Below are positions 41,242-49,956 of a DNA stretch of 64,000 nt, piece by piece. The notes beneath the pieces were generated by a model, which did no database searches, was not told the DNA's origin, and saw only the letters and a list, made by a program, of their open reading frames with translations. This DNA comes from Clostridium cavendishii DSM 21758 (GTDB lineage: Bacteria; Bacillota; Clostridia; Clostridiales; Clostridiaceae): positions 74,189 through 138,188 of the forward strand of contig NZ_FQZB01000016.1 of assembly GCF_900141845.1 (NCBI RefSeq), in the 5' to 3' direction. Within the stretch, counting starts at the first letter, position 1; the number at the start of each line of letters is the position of its first letter. A program made the position numbers and the translations under genes.

Positions 41242-41466
41242 TTACCATAGTTTTCTATGTTTTTTACTTTCACGATAATATTTGGGATCTTTTTTGCAAT
41301 ATGGACAAGGAGTGATAGGATTATATCCGGCAGCATCCATAGACTCATCATAAATATTTATCGTAGATAATCCAGTATGATCCAAGCGGTCCCATTCCTT
41401 ATCGAATGCATCTTGATTAAGACATTCTTTATAGGTACCAGTATCATTACATTTATCACAATTCAT
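41242..41466 (-). CDS. small zinc-ribbon-like protein on reverse strand
   Basis: 74 residues. Two CxxC knuckles, 'MNCDKCNDTGTY' at the N-terminus and 'PCPYCKKD' near the C-terminus, predict one zinc site. On the minus strand GAAAGGTGG lies seven bases before the ATG, a strong binding site, so the gene looks real although it runs against the operon. Function unknown; a DNA- or protein-binding regulator is possible. Confidence 0.65.
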   Translation of the reverse strand: MNCDKCNDTGTYKECLNQDAFDKEWDRLDHTGLSTINIYDESMDAAGYNPITPCPYCKKDPKYYRESKKHRKLW

Positions 41467-41545
41467 TTGTAGACCACCTTTCTAAAAAAAGATACTTAAT
41501 AAATTCTACCATGGTAAAAAATATTATTCAATAAGGAGAGCAGTT

Positions 41546-42013
41546 ATGAAAGATTATTTAAATACTGCAGAAAGAGAAAATTTAATAAGAATTGTTCATT
41601 TATCTTCAGACATTGAAACATGTTTAGAAGGAAACGTATTAAATAAACAAGAAATAGGTAATCTTAGACGTGCTAGAACTTTCGCAATGAAAACAGTCGA
41701 AAGTGTTCTAAGTAGAGTAAATGAAACATCAGCTAAAACTTTCAGAAGGACAGCTACGAGCTCAAAAATGACATTAGACATTTACGGAGATAGAGAAATT
41801 AATTTTAAGAAAAAAGTTGCTGAGTATTCAGCTAAATATGATGAAAATAAAGAGTATTACAAACTAGTGGAACTAATATTTGATAACTGTTGTAAGAACT
41901 GTAAATGTGATGGTTTTACTTGTGACATATACAAAGAATTCGAAAACCAATGCATATATGAATTTGATGGAACCGACAAGTCTACAAACTGTAGATACAG
42001 TTATAAGGGGTGA
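41546..42013 (+). CDS. Cys-rich hypothetical phage protein (DUF5651-like)
   Basis: 155 residues. The helical N-terminus ('MKDYLNTAERENLIRIVH', 'LRRARTFAMKTVESVLSRV') resembles DUF5651 phage proteins. The C-terminus has eight cysteines in 'NCCKNCKCDGFTCDIYKEFENQC', suggesting a metal site. AAGGAGAG precedes the ATG. It is four bases upstream of the polymerase gene and probably co-translated. Function unknown. Confidence 0.65.
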   Translation: MKDYLNTAERENLIRIVHLSSDIETCLEGNVLNKQEIGNLRRARTFAMKTVESVLSRVNETSAKTFRRTATSSKMTLDIYGDREINFKKKVAEYSAKYDENKEYYKLVELIFDNCCKNCKCDGFTCDIYKEFENQCIYEFDGTDKSTNCRYSYKG

Positions 42014-42017
42014 TATA

Positions 42018-43754
42018 ATGCTCTTTTATGATTTTGAGGTTTTCTCACATGATTGGTTAGTGGTAATAAAAGATACTGAAAATAGAATAACTCATGAGAT
42101 ATTAAATGATTCTAATAAACTTAGAGAAGTTTATGAAATTAATAAAAATAATATTTGGGTTGGTTATAACTCTAGAAGCTATGACCAGTATATTTTTAAA
42201 GGAATATTACTTGATATGAATCCTAAAGAGATAAATGACCATATTATAGTTAAAAACTTAGGTGGATGGCAATTTAGTAGGGCATTTAACAAGGTTCAGT
42301 TATATAACTATGACATAATGACCGATAAGTTCAAAGGACTTAAACAATTAGAAGGTTTCATGGGAAATGATATAAGAGAAACTACAGTACCATTTAATAT
42401 TGATAGGAAATTAACTTCAGATGAACTAAAAGAGGTGTTTTTCTATTGTAATCATGATGTTGAGCAGACTATGAAAGTTTTTATGAATAGAAAAGAGGAA
42501 TTTGAAAGTCAAATTAACTTAATAAAAACTTTTAACTTACCATTAAAGTATATTAATAAGACTAAAGCTCAATTATCAGCAATAATACTTGAAGCTGATA
42601 AAAGGGAACATGATGATGAGTTTGATATAAGTATAGTCGATACATTAAGGTTAGATAAGTATAAACATATTAAAGAGTGGTATGATAACCCTTTAAATAA
42701 AGATTATAAAAAATCACTAAATATTGAAGTTGCTGGAGTAAAGCATATATTTGGATGGGGTGGACTTCATGGAGCTAGAACCAAATATCAAGGTGAAGGT
42801 ATATTTGTTAATTCAGATGTTACATCATTTTATCCAAGCTTAATGATAGAGTATAGTTTCTTATCAAGAAATGTAAGACACTATGAGAAATATAAAGAAG
42901 TATATGATATGAGAGTTTCTCTAAAAAAGGAAGGTAAAAAGAAAGAACAGCAACCTTATAAGATAGTTCTTAATTCAACTTATGGAGCTTCAAAAGATAA
43001 ATATAATAATTTGTATGATCCATTACAAGCTAACAATGTATGTATCAATGGTCAATTAATGTTACTTGATTTAATAGAGCATATTGAGAAGACTATAACA
43101 GGAGCTTTATTAATTCAAAGTAATACAGATGGTGTAATGTTTAAGTTACCTAATATTGAAACTTTTGATAAGTATAAAGAAATAGCTAAGGAATGGGAAA
43201 TTAGAACTAGAATGGAGCTAGAACATGACATTATTAATAAGGTAGTACAAAAGGATGTTAATAACTACATTATAGTAATGGATAATGGAAAGGTTAAATC
43301 TAAAGGAGCATATGTAAAAGAACTAAATATTTTAGATAATGATTTACCAATAGTAAATAAAGCATTAATGAAATATTTTATAGATAATGTTTCAGTAGAG
43401 GAAACAATTAATAATTGTGATGAGTTAATAGAATTTCAAAAAGTTGTTAAAGTATCAAGTAAATATTTATATGCACTTCATGGTGAAAAAATATTAAATG
43501 AAAAAATATTAAGAGTATTTGCTTCAAGATCAAGAAAAGATTTAGGAGTATATAAACTTAAAAAAGGTAAAGAAACTAAAGATAAGATAGGAGGTACACC
43601 TGAAAGATGTTTCATAGATAATAGTGATATTAAAGGTATGAATGTACCTAGAAAATTAGACAGGCAATGGTATATTGATGCTGCTAAAAAGAGAATTAAA
43701 GATTTTGTTGGTGAGATATTAGACTATGAAAGTATATACAATAGTAGAGAGTAA
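42018..43754 (+). CDS. family B-type DNA polymerase of the prophage
   Basis: 578 residues, compact. A 3'-5' exonuclease domain has ExoI 'FYDFEVFSHDW' (D5, E7), ExoII 'GYNSRSYDQYIF' and ExoIII 'YCNHDVEQT'. The polymerase domain has motif A 'SDVTSFYPSLM', motif B 'YKIVLNSTYGASKDKY' and motif C 'SNTDGVMF', in which the second, catalytic Asp of the usual DTD is kept and the first is Asn. I chose ATG 42018, with AAGGGGTG upstream; longer in-frame extensions run through the previous gene. No terminal-protein gene is seen, so priming is probably by the primase encoded at 44699. Confidence 0.88.
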   Translation: MLFYDFEVFSHDWLVVIKDTENRITHEILNDSNKLREVYEINKNNIWVGYNSRSYDQYIFKGILLDMNPKEINDHIIVKNLGGWQFSRAFNKVQLYNYDIMTDKFKGLKQLEGFMGNDIRETTVPFNIDRKLTSDELKEVFFYCNHDVEQTMKVFMNRKEEFESQINLIKTFNLPLKYINKTKAQLSAIILEADKREHDDEFDISIVDTLRLDKYKHIKEWYDNPLNKDYKKSLNIEVAGVKHIFGWGGLHGARTKYQGEGIFVNSDVTSFYPSLMIEYSFLSRNVRHYEKYKEVYDMRVSLKKEGKKKEQQPYKIVLNSTYGASKDKYNNLYDPLQANNVCINGQLMLLDLIEHIEKTITGALLIQSNTDGVMFKLPNIETFDKYKEIAKEWEIRTRMELEHDIINKVVQKDVNNYIIVMDNGKVKSKGAYVKELNILDNDLPIVNKALMKYFIDNVSVEETINNCDELIEFQKVVKVSSKYLYALHGEKILNEKILRVFASRSRKDLGVYKLKKGKETKDKIGGTPERCFIDNSDIKGMNVPRKLDRQWYIDAAKKRIKDFVGEILDYESIYNSRE

Positions 43755-43773
43755 TCTTATAGTATTACTCTCT
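43746..43773. terminator. hairpin overlapping the polymerase stop
   Basis: AGAGAGTAAT (43746-43755) pairs with ATTACTCTCT (43764-43773). No long T run follows. It separates the polymerase gene from the convergent membrane-protein gene. Confidence 0.5.
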
Positions 43774-43789
43774 AGAAATATAATAATGG

Positions 43790-44605
43790 TTAAACAGTTA
43801 TAGAAGAGACTTTGATTAATAACTCAATACCTAATCCACTAATTAAAAAGAAAGTGAAAACTATAGCTACAAAATAAAAAATAACATCCTTAAATTTAAT
43901 TTTATTAGCTATTTTATTAAATTTTAATCCATTATATAATTGTTTAATTATAGCAAGTGAAATAAAAAAGGCAATCATAATAAGACATGTTAGTCCAAAT
44001 ATTTGCAAGAATATAAATATAACTTCATTTTTATTAGCAGTATATGTATTAATAAAATTTGTCGAAGTAATAGAAGACTTTAACATTTCCTCTGTTTTAA
44101 TAAGATTATTGGATTTAAAAATAGGCTGATAAATAAATCGTAATAAAATGAATAATGGTAGCCACATTATTATATACACGTTTAAGTTTATTTTATTTAT
44201 AAGATTATTTCGTGTCAATATTAACAAACCTAACAAACTTATTATAAATGATGAGATTAAAAAGATAGATAAATATAACACTGTTGTATCTAAATATTTA
44301 AGATAAACATTTGTAATAAAACCACCAAACATAATTAATAAAAATATAATTAAATAGAGATTACTCTCAGTAGCATCATAAGTATTATATGATTTGTTAT
44401 AACCGTTTTTATTATAATAATTATTTTTATTATAATAATTGTTTGTGATTGAGTTGTTAGAATTAATGTTTTTGCTATTATTAATATTTATATTATTGTG
44501 ACTAAACAATGAATTTTTGGAAGTATTGCTAGAAAGTATAGCAACAATTGATGAAATAATGGTTAAAATTGAGCCTAGAATACTAAGTAAAGTAATTGTA
44601 TTCAT
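43790..44605 (-). CDS. four-to-six-pass membrane protein with Asn-rich segment, reverse strand
   Basis: 271 residues. An N-terminal hydrophobic helix (about 5-25) is followed by an Asn/Tyr-rich low-complexity stretch (35-75, repeats of 'NNYYNKN') and then about five further hydrophobic segments. TGGAGG is seven bases before the ATG on the minus strand, so it is a real gene transcribed against the replication operon, as lysogenically expressed cargo usually is. A superinfection-exclusion or other host-protection role is plausible but is inference only. No enzymatic motif is seen. Confidence 0.75.
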   Translation of the reverse strand: MNTITLLSILGSILTIISSIVAILSSNTSKNSLFSHNNININNSKNINSNNSITNNYYNKNNYYNKNGYNKSYNTYDATESNLYLIIFLLIMFGGFITNVYLKYLDTTVLYLSIFLISSFIISLLGLLILTRNNLINKINLNVYIIMWLPLFILLRFIYQPIFKSNNLIKTEEMLKSSITSTNFINTYTANKNEVIFIFLQIFGLTCLIMIAFFISLAIIKQLYNGLKFNKIANKIKFKDVIFYFVAIVFTFFLISGLGIELLIKVSSITV

Positions 44606-44698
44606 AATTTATATCCTCCAGTTAAATATATTGTAAGACTATTTTACAATATATTTGTATTTGTTACAATAATTGTGAAAAGTTAAAGGAGAGATAAA

Positions 44699-46609
44699 GT
44701 GAAAAAAACTAATGAGAAAAAAATATATGACTTAATATTTGAGCAGTATTATCCTTTAATTACTGGCACTAAGAAGCCTAATGTAAAAGAAGTAACTGAT
44801 GAATATGCAATACCTTATGATGAAATTATAAGTCATAAAGATTTTGGGGCAACCCTCAAACCTGGAACTATCATGGTAGATATAGATGAGATGGACAATG
44901 CTAAAAGGGTTCAAAAGATTTTGGAAAAGCTAAAGATAAATACAGTAATTATACAAACAGATTCAGGTATGCATTTTCATTTCACCAATACTAATATTAA
45001 ATCTAACAAGCAGCATTATTACACACCTATAGGAATCAAGACAGAAACTAAATACCCACATTCAAATGTAGTTACACCAATAAGGTTAAATAATGAAAAC
45101 AGAAAAATATTAAAAGCAAGTGATAAATTAGACAAGCTTCCAGTATGGCTAATGCCATTAAGTAAGAGGTTCACGACTGATTTTTCTAAGATGCAAGAGG
45201 GTGATGGTAGGAATGATACATTATTCTCCTATATCTTAACATTACAGCAACAGGCTATGACTAAAGATGAAATAAGGTCCACTATTAAAGTTATAAATCA
45301 ATTTGTATTAAAAGAACCGATATCAGATAAAGAACTTGAGGTAATATTAAGAGATAAGGCATTTCTTAAAGAATCATTTTATTTAAAAGGTAAACTACAA
45401 TATGAGAAATTAGCAAGTTATCTTATAAGAGAGCATCATGTAGTTAAAATCAATGATACACTTCATGTTTATAAAGATGGTTATTACACAAGTGAAATAG
45501 ATGAAATTGAACGTATAATGTTACAATATATAGTTAATTCAACTAGAACTCCAAGACTTGAAGTTTTAAGGTACTTGGAATTAAAGACTGAAGGAGTTGA
45601 AATGGAATCACCTACTTTAATATCGCTTAAGAATGGAGTGTTAAATTTAGAAACTAAACAGTTATTAGATTTTACTCCTGATTATAAAATAAAAAATAAA
45701 GTGCCTTTTAATTATAATCCAGTAGCTTATTCAGAGATTATGGATAAAACTTTAAATAAGATATGTTGTAGTGATAAAAATTTACGTCTATTAATAGAAG
45801 AAATGATAGGATATACGCTCTTTAGGAGAAATGAGTTAGGTAAATGTTTTATTCTTACTGGTCATGGAGCCAACGGTAAGTCAACGTTATTAGATGTGAT
45901 TAAAAAGTTACTGGGTAAAGAAAATATATCGAGTGTAGCCCTAAATGAATTAAATGATAGGTTTAGAACTTTCCAATTAGAAGGTAAACTTGTGAATATA
46001 GGTGATGATATTAGTAATGGTTACATTGATGATAATAGTACATTTAAAAAATTAGTTACTGGAGAAACAGTAAATGTTGAAAGGAAAGGTAAGGATCCAT
46101 TTGATTTTAATAACTACAGTAAATTAATATTTAGCTGTAATGAGATACCAAGAATCAATGATTTATCAGATGGACTTAAGCGAAGGATTATTTTTATTCC
46201 TTTTAATGCTAAATTCTCAAAACATGATAAAGATTATGATCCTTTCATTATAGACAAGCTATTATCTAATGAATCACTGGAATATCTATTAAAGTTAGCT
46301 TTGGATGGATTAGAAAGAATTTTATATAATAGGTCATTTACTCATGTAGATTCAGTTGATGAAGCTTGGAATGATTACGAAAGAAGAAATAATCCAATAA
46401 TAGGGTTTTTAGAAGAAGGAAAGATTGAAAATGAAGCTACAAAGGATGTTTATTTACAGTACCAAATTTATTGTAGTGATAATGGATTAAAACATTTATC
46501 ACGAATAGCATTTAGTAGAGAAATCTGCAAGCATGGTTATAAAACAAAACAGGTGAAAATAGATAAAAAACATATCCAAATATTTATAAATAAAGGTGAG
46601 GGTGAATAA
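44699..46609 (+). CDS. D5-type primase-helicase (P4-family, superfamily 3)
   Basis: 636 residues, GTG start with AAAGGAGAG. The N-terminal part has a prim-pol-like segment ('TIMVDIDEM' ... 'VIIQTDSGMHFHFTNT'). A D5_N-type linker follows. The SF3 helicase has Walker A 'ILTGHGANGKSTLL', Walker B and sensor region 'KLVNIGDDISNG', and 'KLIFSCNEIPRIND'. A C-terminal winged-helix region ends the protein. It should unwind and prime phage DNA; the repeats at 46842-47136 immediately downstream are candidate binding sites. Confidence 0.92.
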   Translation: MKKTNEKKIYDLIFEQYYPLITGTKKPNVKEVTDEYAIPYDEIISHKDFGATLKPGTIMVDIDEMDNAKRVQKILEKLKINTVIIQTDSGMHFHFTNTNIKSNKQHYYTPIGIKTETKYPHSNVVTPIRLNNENRKILKASDKLDKLPVWLMPLSKRFTTDFSKMQEGDGRNDTLFSYILTLQQQAMTKDEIRSTIKVINQFVLKEPISDKELEVILRDKAFLKESFYLKGKLQYEKLASYLIREHHVVKINDTLHVYKDGYYTSEIDEIERIMLQYIVNSTRTPRLEVLRYLELKTEGVEMESPTLISLKNGVLNLETKQLLDFTPDYKIKNKVPFNYNPVAYSEIMDKTLNKICCSDKNLRLLIEEMIGYTLFRRNELGKCFILTGHGANGKSTLLDVIKKLLGKENISSVALNELNDRFRTFQLEGKLVNIGDDISNGYIDDNSTFKKLVTGETVNVERKGKDPFDFNNYSKLIFSCNEIPRINDLSDGLKRRIIFIPFNAKFSKHDKDYDPFIIDKLLSNESLEYLLKLALDGLERILYNRSFTHVDSVDEAWNDYERRNNPIIGFLEEGKIENEATKDVYLQYQIYCSDNGLKHLSRIAFSREICKHGYKTKQVKIDKKHIQIFINKGEGE

Positions 46610-46611
46610 AA

Positions 46612-46845
46612 ATGGATTATAAAATAGTACAAATAATGTCTGCTCCAAGTAATTTAGTAGCAAAATATATTAATTTTGAAGACAATAGTGAATTTGAAGA
46701 AAAAATAGTAGCAATTGCACTAATTGAGTGGAATGATAATAAGGAACGAGAAGTATGGTATATGGATCATAATGAAGAAGGAAATCTTAGAATTGTTGAA
46801 AGTGGACAAAATTATAATTTAAAAGAATGTTATTTTAAGGAGTAA
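46612..46845 (+). CDS. small hypothetical phage protein
   Basis: 77 residues, acidic, beta-rich ('YKIVQIMSAPSNLVAKYINFEDN'), two bases after the primase stop with AGGTGAGGGTG as binding site. Unrecognised. Its stop codon lies within the first copy of the repeat cluster. Confidence 0.65.
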   Translation: MDYKIVQIMSAPSNLVAKYINFEDNSEFEEKIVAIALIEWNDNKEREVWYMDHNEEGNLRIVESGQNYNLKECYFKE

Positions 46846-47136
46846 AAGATTAGCAAAGGTTGGTAAAAGATATTTTAATAGTATCTTTTACCCATTATAA
46901 ATCAGTAATAACAATAGTTAAAGTAGTATGAGTAAAAGATGTAAAGGATGTTTTCAATTTCTTTATTATAAAATTACTATTTTTCAAAATAAATATATAT
47001 TATATATAAGAAATTATATATATATCTTTTACCTAAAAATCAATATCTTAATCTTAAGAAATATAGTAAAATCAATGCTTAAAATAGGTAAGAGATGTTT
47101 AATTTTATCGTATACTATCTCTTACTTATCTTTTAC
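46842..47136. repeat. GGTAAAAGAT repeat cluster, candidate phage replication origin
   Basis: Nine copies of GTAARRGAT-type sites in 295 bases: direct at 46842, 46862, 46932, 46941 (AAGG variant) and 47087 (GGTAAGAGAT), inverted at 46883, 47024, 47117 (ATCTCTTAC) and 47128. The copies at 46862/46883 form an 11-base inverted repeat, and the variant pair 47087/47117 changes both arms together. Between them lies almost pure A/T (about 46995-47024). The 342-base gap 46846-47187 holds no convincing gene. Iterons plus an AT-rich stretch beside a primase-helicase is an origin-like layout. Confidence 0.6.
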
Positions 47137-47187
47137 TTAGTTAAAACACACTCAATGTCAGTAGTACCAATACTTAAGGAGGAATTT

Positions 47188-47628
47188 ATGAGTACAAATG
47201 ATGATTTTAAAAAAGTTGAAAATATGCTTTATAACTATAAAAATACGAAAATTGAAATAGAAAACATGTATTTAGATCTTGAAATATTAGAGAATGATTA
47301 TAAAGGGATTGGAGCTATTTCATATGAAGAAAAAACAGGACCAACAAATTCATTTAATTCGAGTGTAGAAAATGAAGTTGTAAAAAGAGATGAGAAGATC
47401 TTACGTTTAAGAAAGAAAATACGGTTAAAAGAAATAGAGATTATTAAGATTAATAATGTATTAGAAGCCCTTAATGAAAAAGAAAAAGAATTTATAAAAT
47501 ATAAGTACTTTGAAAAATATACTCATAGTAAGATAAGTGAAGTAATATATATATCATTTGATTATATAAATGAGTATAGAATTAAAATAATAAACAAAAT
47601 ATCTAGTTATTTTCAAGAAGAAATATAA
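47188..47628 (+). CDS. ArpU-like late transcription regulator
   Basis: 146 residues from ATG 47188, which follows AAGGAGG by six bases; an upstream in-frame ATG at 47095 encodes an unlikely hydrophobic stretch through the repeat cluster. A coiled N-terminus is followed by a sigma-region-4-like helix-turn-helix 'LNEKEKEFIKYKYFEKYTHSKISEVIYISFDYINEYRIKII'. This type stands just before the terminase genes in many Firmicutes phages and controls late transcription. Confidence 0.82.
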   Translation: MSTNDDFKKVENMLYNYKNTKIEIENMYLDLEILENDYKGIGAISYEEKTGPTNSFNSSVENEVVKRDEKILRLRKKIRLKEIEIIKINNVLEALNEKEKEFIKYKYFEKYTHSKISEVIYISFDYINEYRIKIINKISSYFQEEI

Positions 47629-47703
47629 GGTAATATCTAGGTTTTATCTTATTGTATAGCCCCAATGATATAAAGTATAATAGTATCATAGAAAGATATC
47701 AAG

Positions 47704-47737
47704 AAGGCACTTACTTTTTAGTAGGTGTCTATTTTAA
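47704..47737 (+). terminator. hairpin ahead of the terminase genes
   Basis: GGCACTTACT pairs with AGTAGGTGTC around a TTTT loop, followed by TATTTT. It would end early transcription, consistent with late genes having their own start signal. Confidence 0.6.
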
Positions 47738-47765
47738 TGTAATAATGTAAGGAGGTGTTAGATTA

Positions 47766-48179
47766 ATGAGTGTTATTACAAAAGAACAGGATATTATGAT
47801 TGATATGTTACTTCAAGGTGAGACTATAAGCGACATTGCAAAGAAGATAGGAGTTACTAGGCAGAGTATATATACTTGGAAAGATAAAGAGTATATTAAG
47901 GCTGAGCTAGAGGAGCGTAGACGACAGCTTAAAAAGAGCGCACACGACCGTATAACACGTGATATATGTACTTATGTAGATAATATCAAGGACTTAGCTA
48001 ACAACTCTACAGACCAACGTGTGAAGCTACAGGCTAATAAGTATTTAATAGACCAATGTCTTGGTACTGCGACTACAACAAAGGAAGAGATTAATGTACC
48101 TGGTACTAGTAATAAGGATAAAGATCCTAATGCTCTTAAGAAAGAGATAGAAGATATTAAGTTACAGGTTGTTAAGTAG
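47766..48179 (+). CDS. terS: terminase small subunit
   Basis: 137 residues. The N-terminal helix-turn-helix 'DMLLQGETISDIAKKIGVTRQSIYTWKDKEYI' recognises the packaging site, and a coiled middle should oligomerise. AAGGAGGTG precedes the ATG. Codon use stands out: it uses CGT, CGA and CTA codons much more than its neighbours, suggesting a separate origin for this gene. It is separated from the large subunit by 1.8 kb of unrelated genes. Confidence 0.85.
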   Translation: MSVITKEQDIMIDMLLQGETISDIAKKIGVTRQSIYTWKDKEYIKAELEERRRQLKKSAHDRITRDICTYVDNIKDLANNSTDQRVKLQANKYLIDQCLGTATTTKEEINVPGTSNKDKDPNALKKEIEDIKLQVVK

Positions 48180-48375
48180 TTTACTTTAACTAAACTTTTA
48201 GACAAAAAGCTTTAATATTTAAGTGAATGTAATATTATATTAACAATGAATGGCTTAGTTAAGCCAATGTTGATGTAACACAAGATATAATATGTTACAT
48301 TAGACTTATTAAAAGAGGTAACTTGATAATGCAAATGTATAGAAAGTCAAGATATATCTAAAAAAGAGGGGGTAC

Positions 48376-48440
48376 CTTCTAAAATACAAATTGTAGGAAT
48401 GGTGGGTGACCCTCAACACAATTTTTGTATTATTTTTAGA
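48376..48440. repeat. imperfect inverted repeat around a GC-rich core
   Basis: Within the 365-base gap 48180-48544, arms at 48376-48393 and 48417-48440 (TTCTAAAATACAAATTGT against the inverse of ACAATTTTTGTATTATTTTTAGAA) flank a GC-rich core with GGTGGGTGACCCTC. A GAGGGGGTACC block precedes it. It could be a packaging (cos or pac) element or an insertion scar. The rest of the gap has small hairpins (GGCTTAGTTAAGCC) but no gene I can support. Confidence 0.4.
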
Positions 48441-48544
48441 AAATCAGAAGTAAGAGGGTTCTTTTTATATAGGGACATAAATAGTATCTCTAGAAGGAAT
48501 TAAATCTTTCTTGTAGAATATTTATTTTATAGGAGGAATAAAGC

Positions 48545-49255
48545 ATGAATAAAATTAAACGGTTTTATAATCATAATAAAGTTCTTAGTAGCCTAGCTAT
48601 ACTTACTTTTATTAATTGTATTGTATTTATAATAACTAATTCTTGGCCAGAAATATATCCAGGGTTAGGAGAGCTTTATAAGTTTTCATATGATTTAAGT
48701 TTAGCATATTTAGGTTCTTTAATTTTTTATATTGTACAAGTATACATTGTGAATGAGAAGAAAAAGGAAAGTTTAAGGAAACAGATATTTTCATATTTAT
48801 TTTCAATTCATGCTGAGTTATATACGGCTAAATATAGTTTAAAAACATTAAATATTTCTTTGGAAAAAGATTATGAGGCATTTAAAAAAGCAAGCAATAA
48901 AGTTGTTTTAGAATTTGAGCCTAGAAATGATGAGGAATTGAATAATTTATTTAATCAGAATATAGTACATTCATTAACTGGTTTAGATAAATATTTAAAT
49001 ACTATAGAAGAATATATGAAAACTATATATTCAATTAATATATCATCATTAGGAAGTAATATGGAGTTTTTAGACGAAAAAATTCAGAGGTGGATTGAGC
49101 AATATAGAACAATGAAAGCTTATAGAATAGAATATCATAATAGAATGCCTCAATCAGAAGCTTTATATTATAAATGTATGTTAAGTACCATTGAAGAAAT
49201 GTATAAGATATATGATGAGAATTATATAAAAAAGGAACTGAATATTAACAATTAA
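48545..49255 (+). CDS. two-pass membrane protein of unknown function inside the packaging module
   Basis: 236 residues. Two hydrophobic helices (about 14-33 and 50-72) are followed by a long charged cytoplasmic domain rich in helices. TAGGAGG is seven bases before the ATG. It is not a packaging gene by any visible motif, and it interrupts the normally adjacent terminase genes, so it is probably cargo. The topology resembles small membrane effectors, but no specific system can be named. Confidence 0.7.
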   Translation: MNKIKRFYNHNKVLSSLAILTFINCIVFIITNSWPEIYPGLGELYKFSYDLSLAYLGSLIFYIVQVYIVNEKKKESLRKQIFSYLFSIHAELYTAKYSLKTLNISLEKDYEAFKKASNKVVLEFEPRNDEELNNLFNQNIVHSLTGLDKYLNTIEEYMKTIYSINISSLGSNMEFLDEKIQRWIEQYRTMKAYRIEYHNRMPQSEALYYKCMLSTIEEMYKIYDENYIKKELNINN

Positions 49256-49431
49256 GTACATTTATTGGAGATGTTTTTTAAAAGTTATTAATATTTCATC
49301 AACGATAGCGCGCCTTTTTCAGCTAACATTCATTTTTAAGAGTGTAGTGTTAAAACTATAGATGTCATTATAAGAAGGGATTTAAGACTTTTTATAGAAC
49401 AATGTATTTTATGGAAAGGTGGTCATTTATA

Positions 49432-49956
49432 ATGAGTGATGAAAATAATTTTACTATGTCAAATTTATTTAAAAATATTGATTTTGATAGTGTTATGAAA
49501 AATTGTAAAGCAATCGAAAATTACACATCATATGCACCAGTTAATTCGGTTACGAGGGAAATTCAAAAATCAACAAAACAAATGAATAAAATTGGTGAAG
49601 AAATTGCTAAAAAGAGAGAAGAACAAGAATTACGAGAAAAAAGAAATTTGCAAATAAATGAGGAAAAGCTGGAAATTTCTAAATTAACACTGTTTCTTTT
49701 ACAAAGTGTTAATAGAGATCAAAAACAGGTTTTAGAAAATCTTCAATCTTTAATTGATACAATTTCATTTAATGATAAAGTTAAAGAAGCTAATATTGCA
49801 ATTATTCAACAAGAATTGTTAGATTTGAAACAATCTACTGATAATTTAAGTGAAAGTTTTATAAAGCTTGTAGAAAAGAAAATGGTGGAAAAGGGTGTTG
49901 AAACAGCTGTAAAATATTTGTTTATAGGTGTAAAAGAACTATTTTTAAAACCATAA
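49432..49956 (+). CDS. coiled-coil protein of unknown function inside the packaging module
   Basis: 174 residues from ATG 49432 (GAAAGGTGG nine bases upstream). The middle is a long coiled coil ('QKSTKQMNKIGEEIAKKREEQELREKRNLQ'), and the end 'VETAVKYLFIGVKELFLKP' is a short hydrophobic amphipathic segment. It may work with the membrane protein just upstream. Unrecognised. Confidence 0.65.
   Translation: MSDENNFTMSNLFKNIDFDSVMKNCKAIENYTSYAPVNSVTREIQKSTKQMNKIGEEIAKKREEQELREKRNLQINEEKLEISKLTLFLLQSVNRDQKQVLENLQSLIDTISFNDKVKEANIAIIQQELLDLKQSTDNLSESFIKLVEKKMVEKGVETAVKYLFIGVKELFLKP

Noticed and set aside
41880..42017. Upstream extension of the DNA polymerase reading frame
   Set aside because: It overlaps the preceding gene in another frame and precedes a well-placed ATG with a binding site; the exonuclease motif begins right after that ATG.
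46928..47140. Forward open frame of 70 codons within the repeat cluster
   Set aside because: Ile/Tyr/Phe-rich composition is forced by the A/T stretch, no ribosome binding site, and it runs through the repeats; treated as non-coding.
49290..49320. GCGCGC block near 49308 considered as a cos site or terminator
   Set aside because: Short isolated palindrome with no flanking symmetry or conserved context that I could support.
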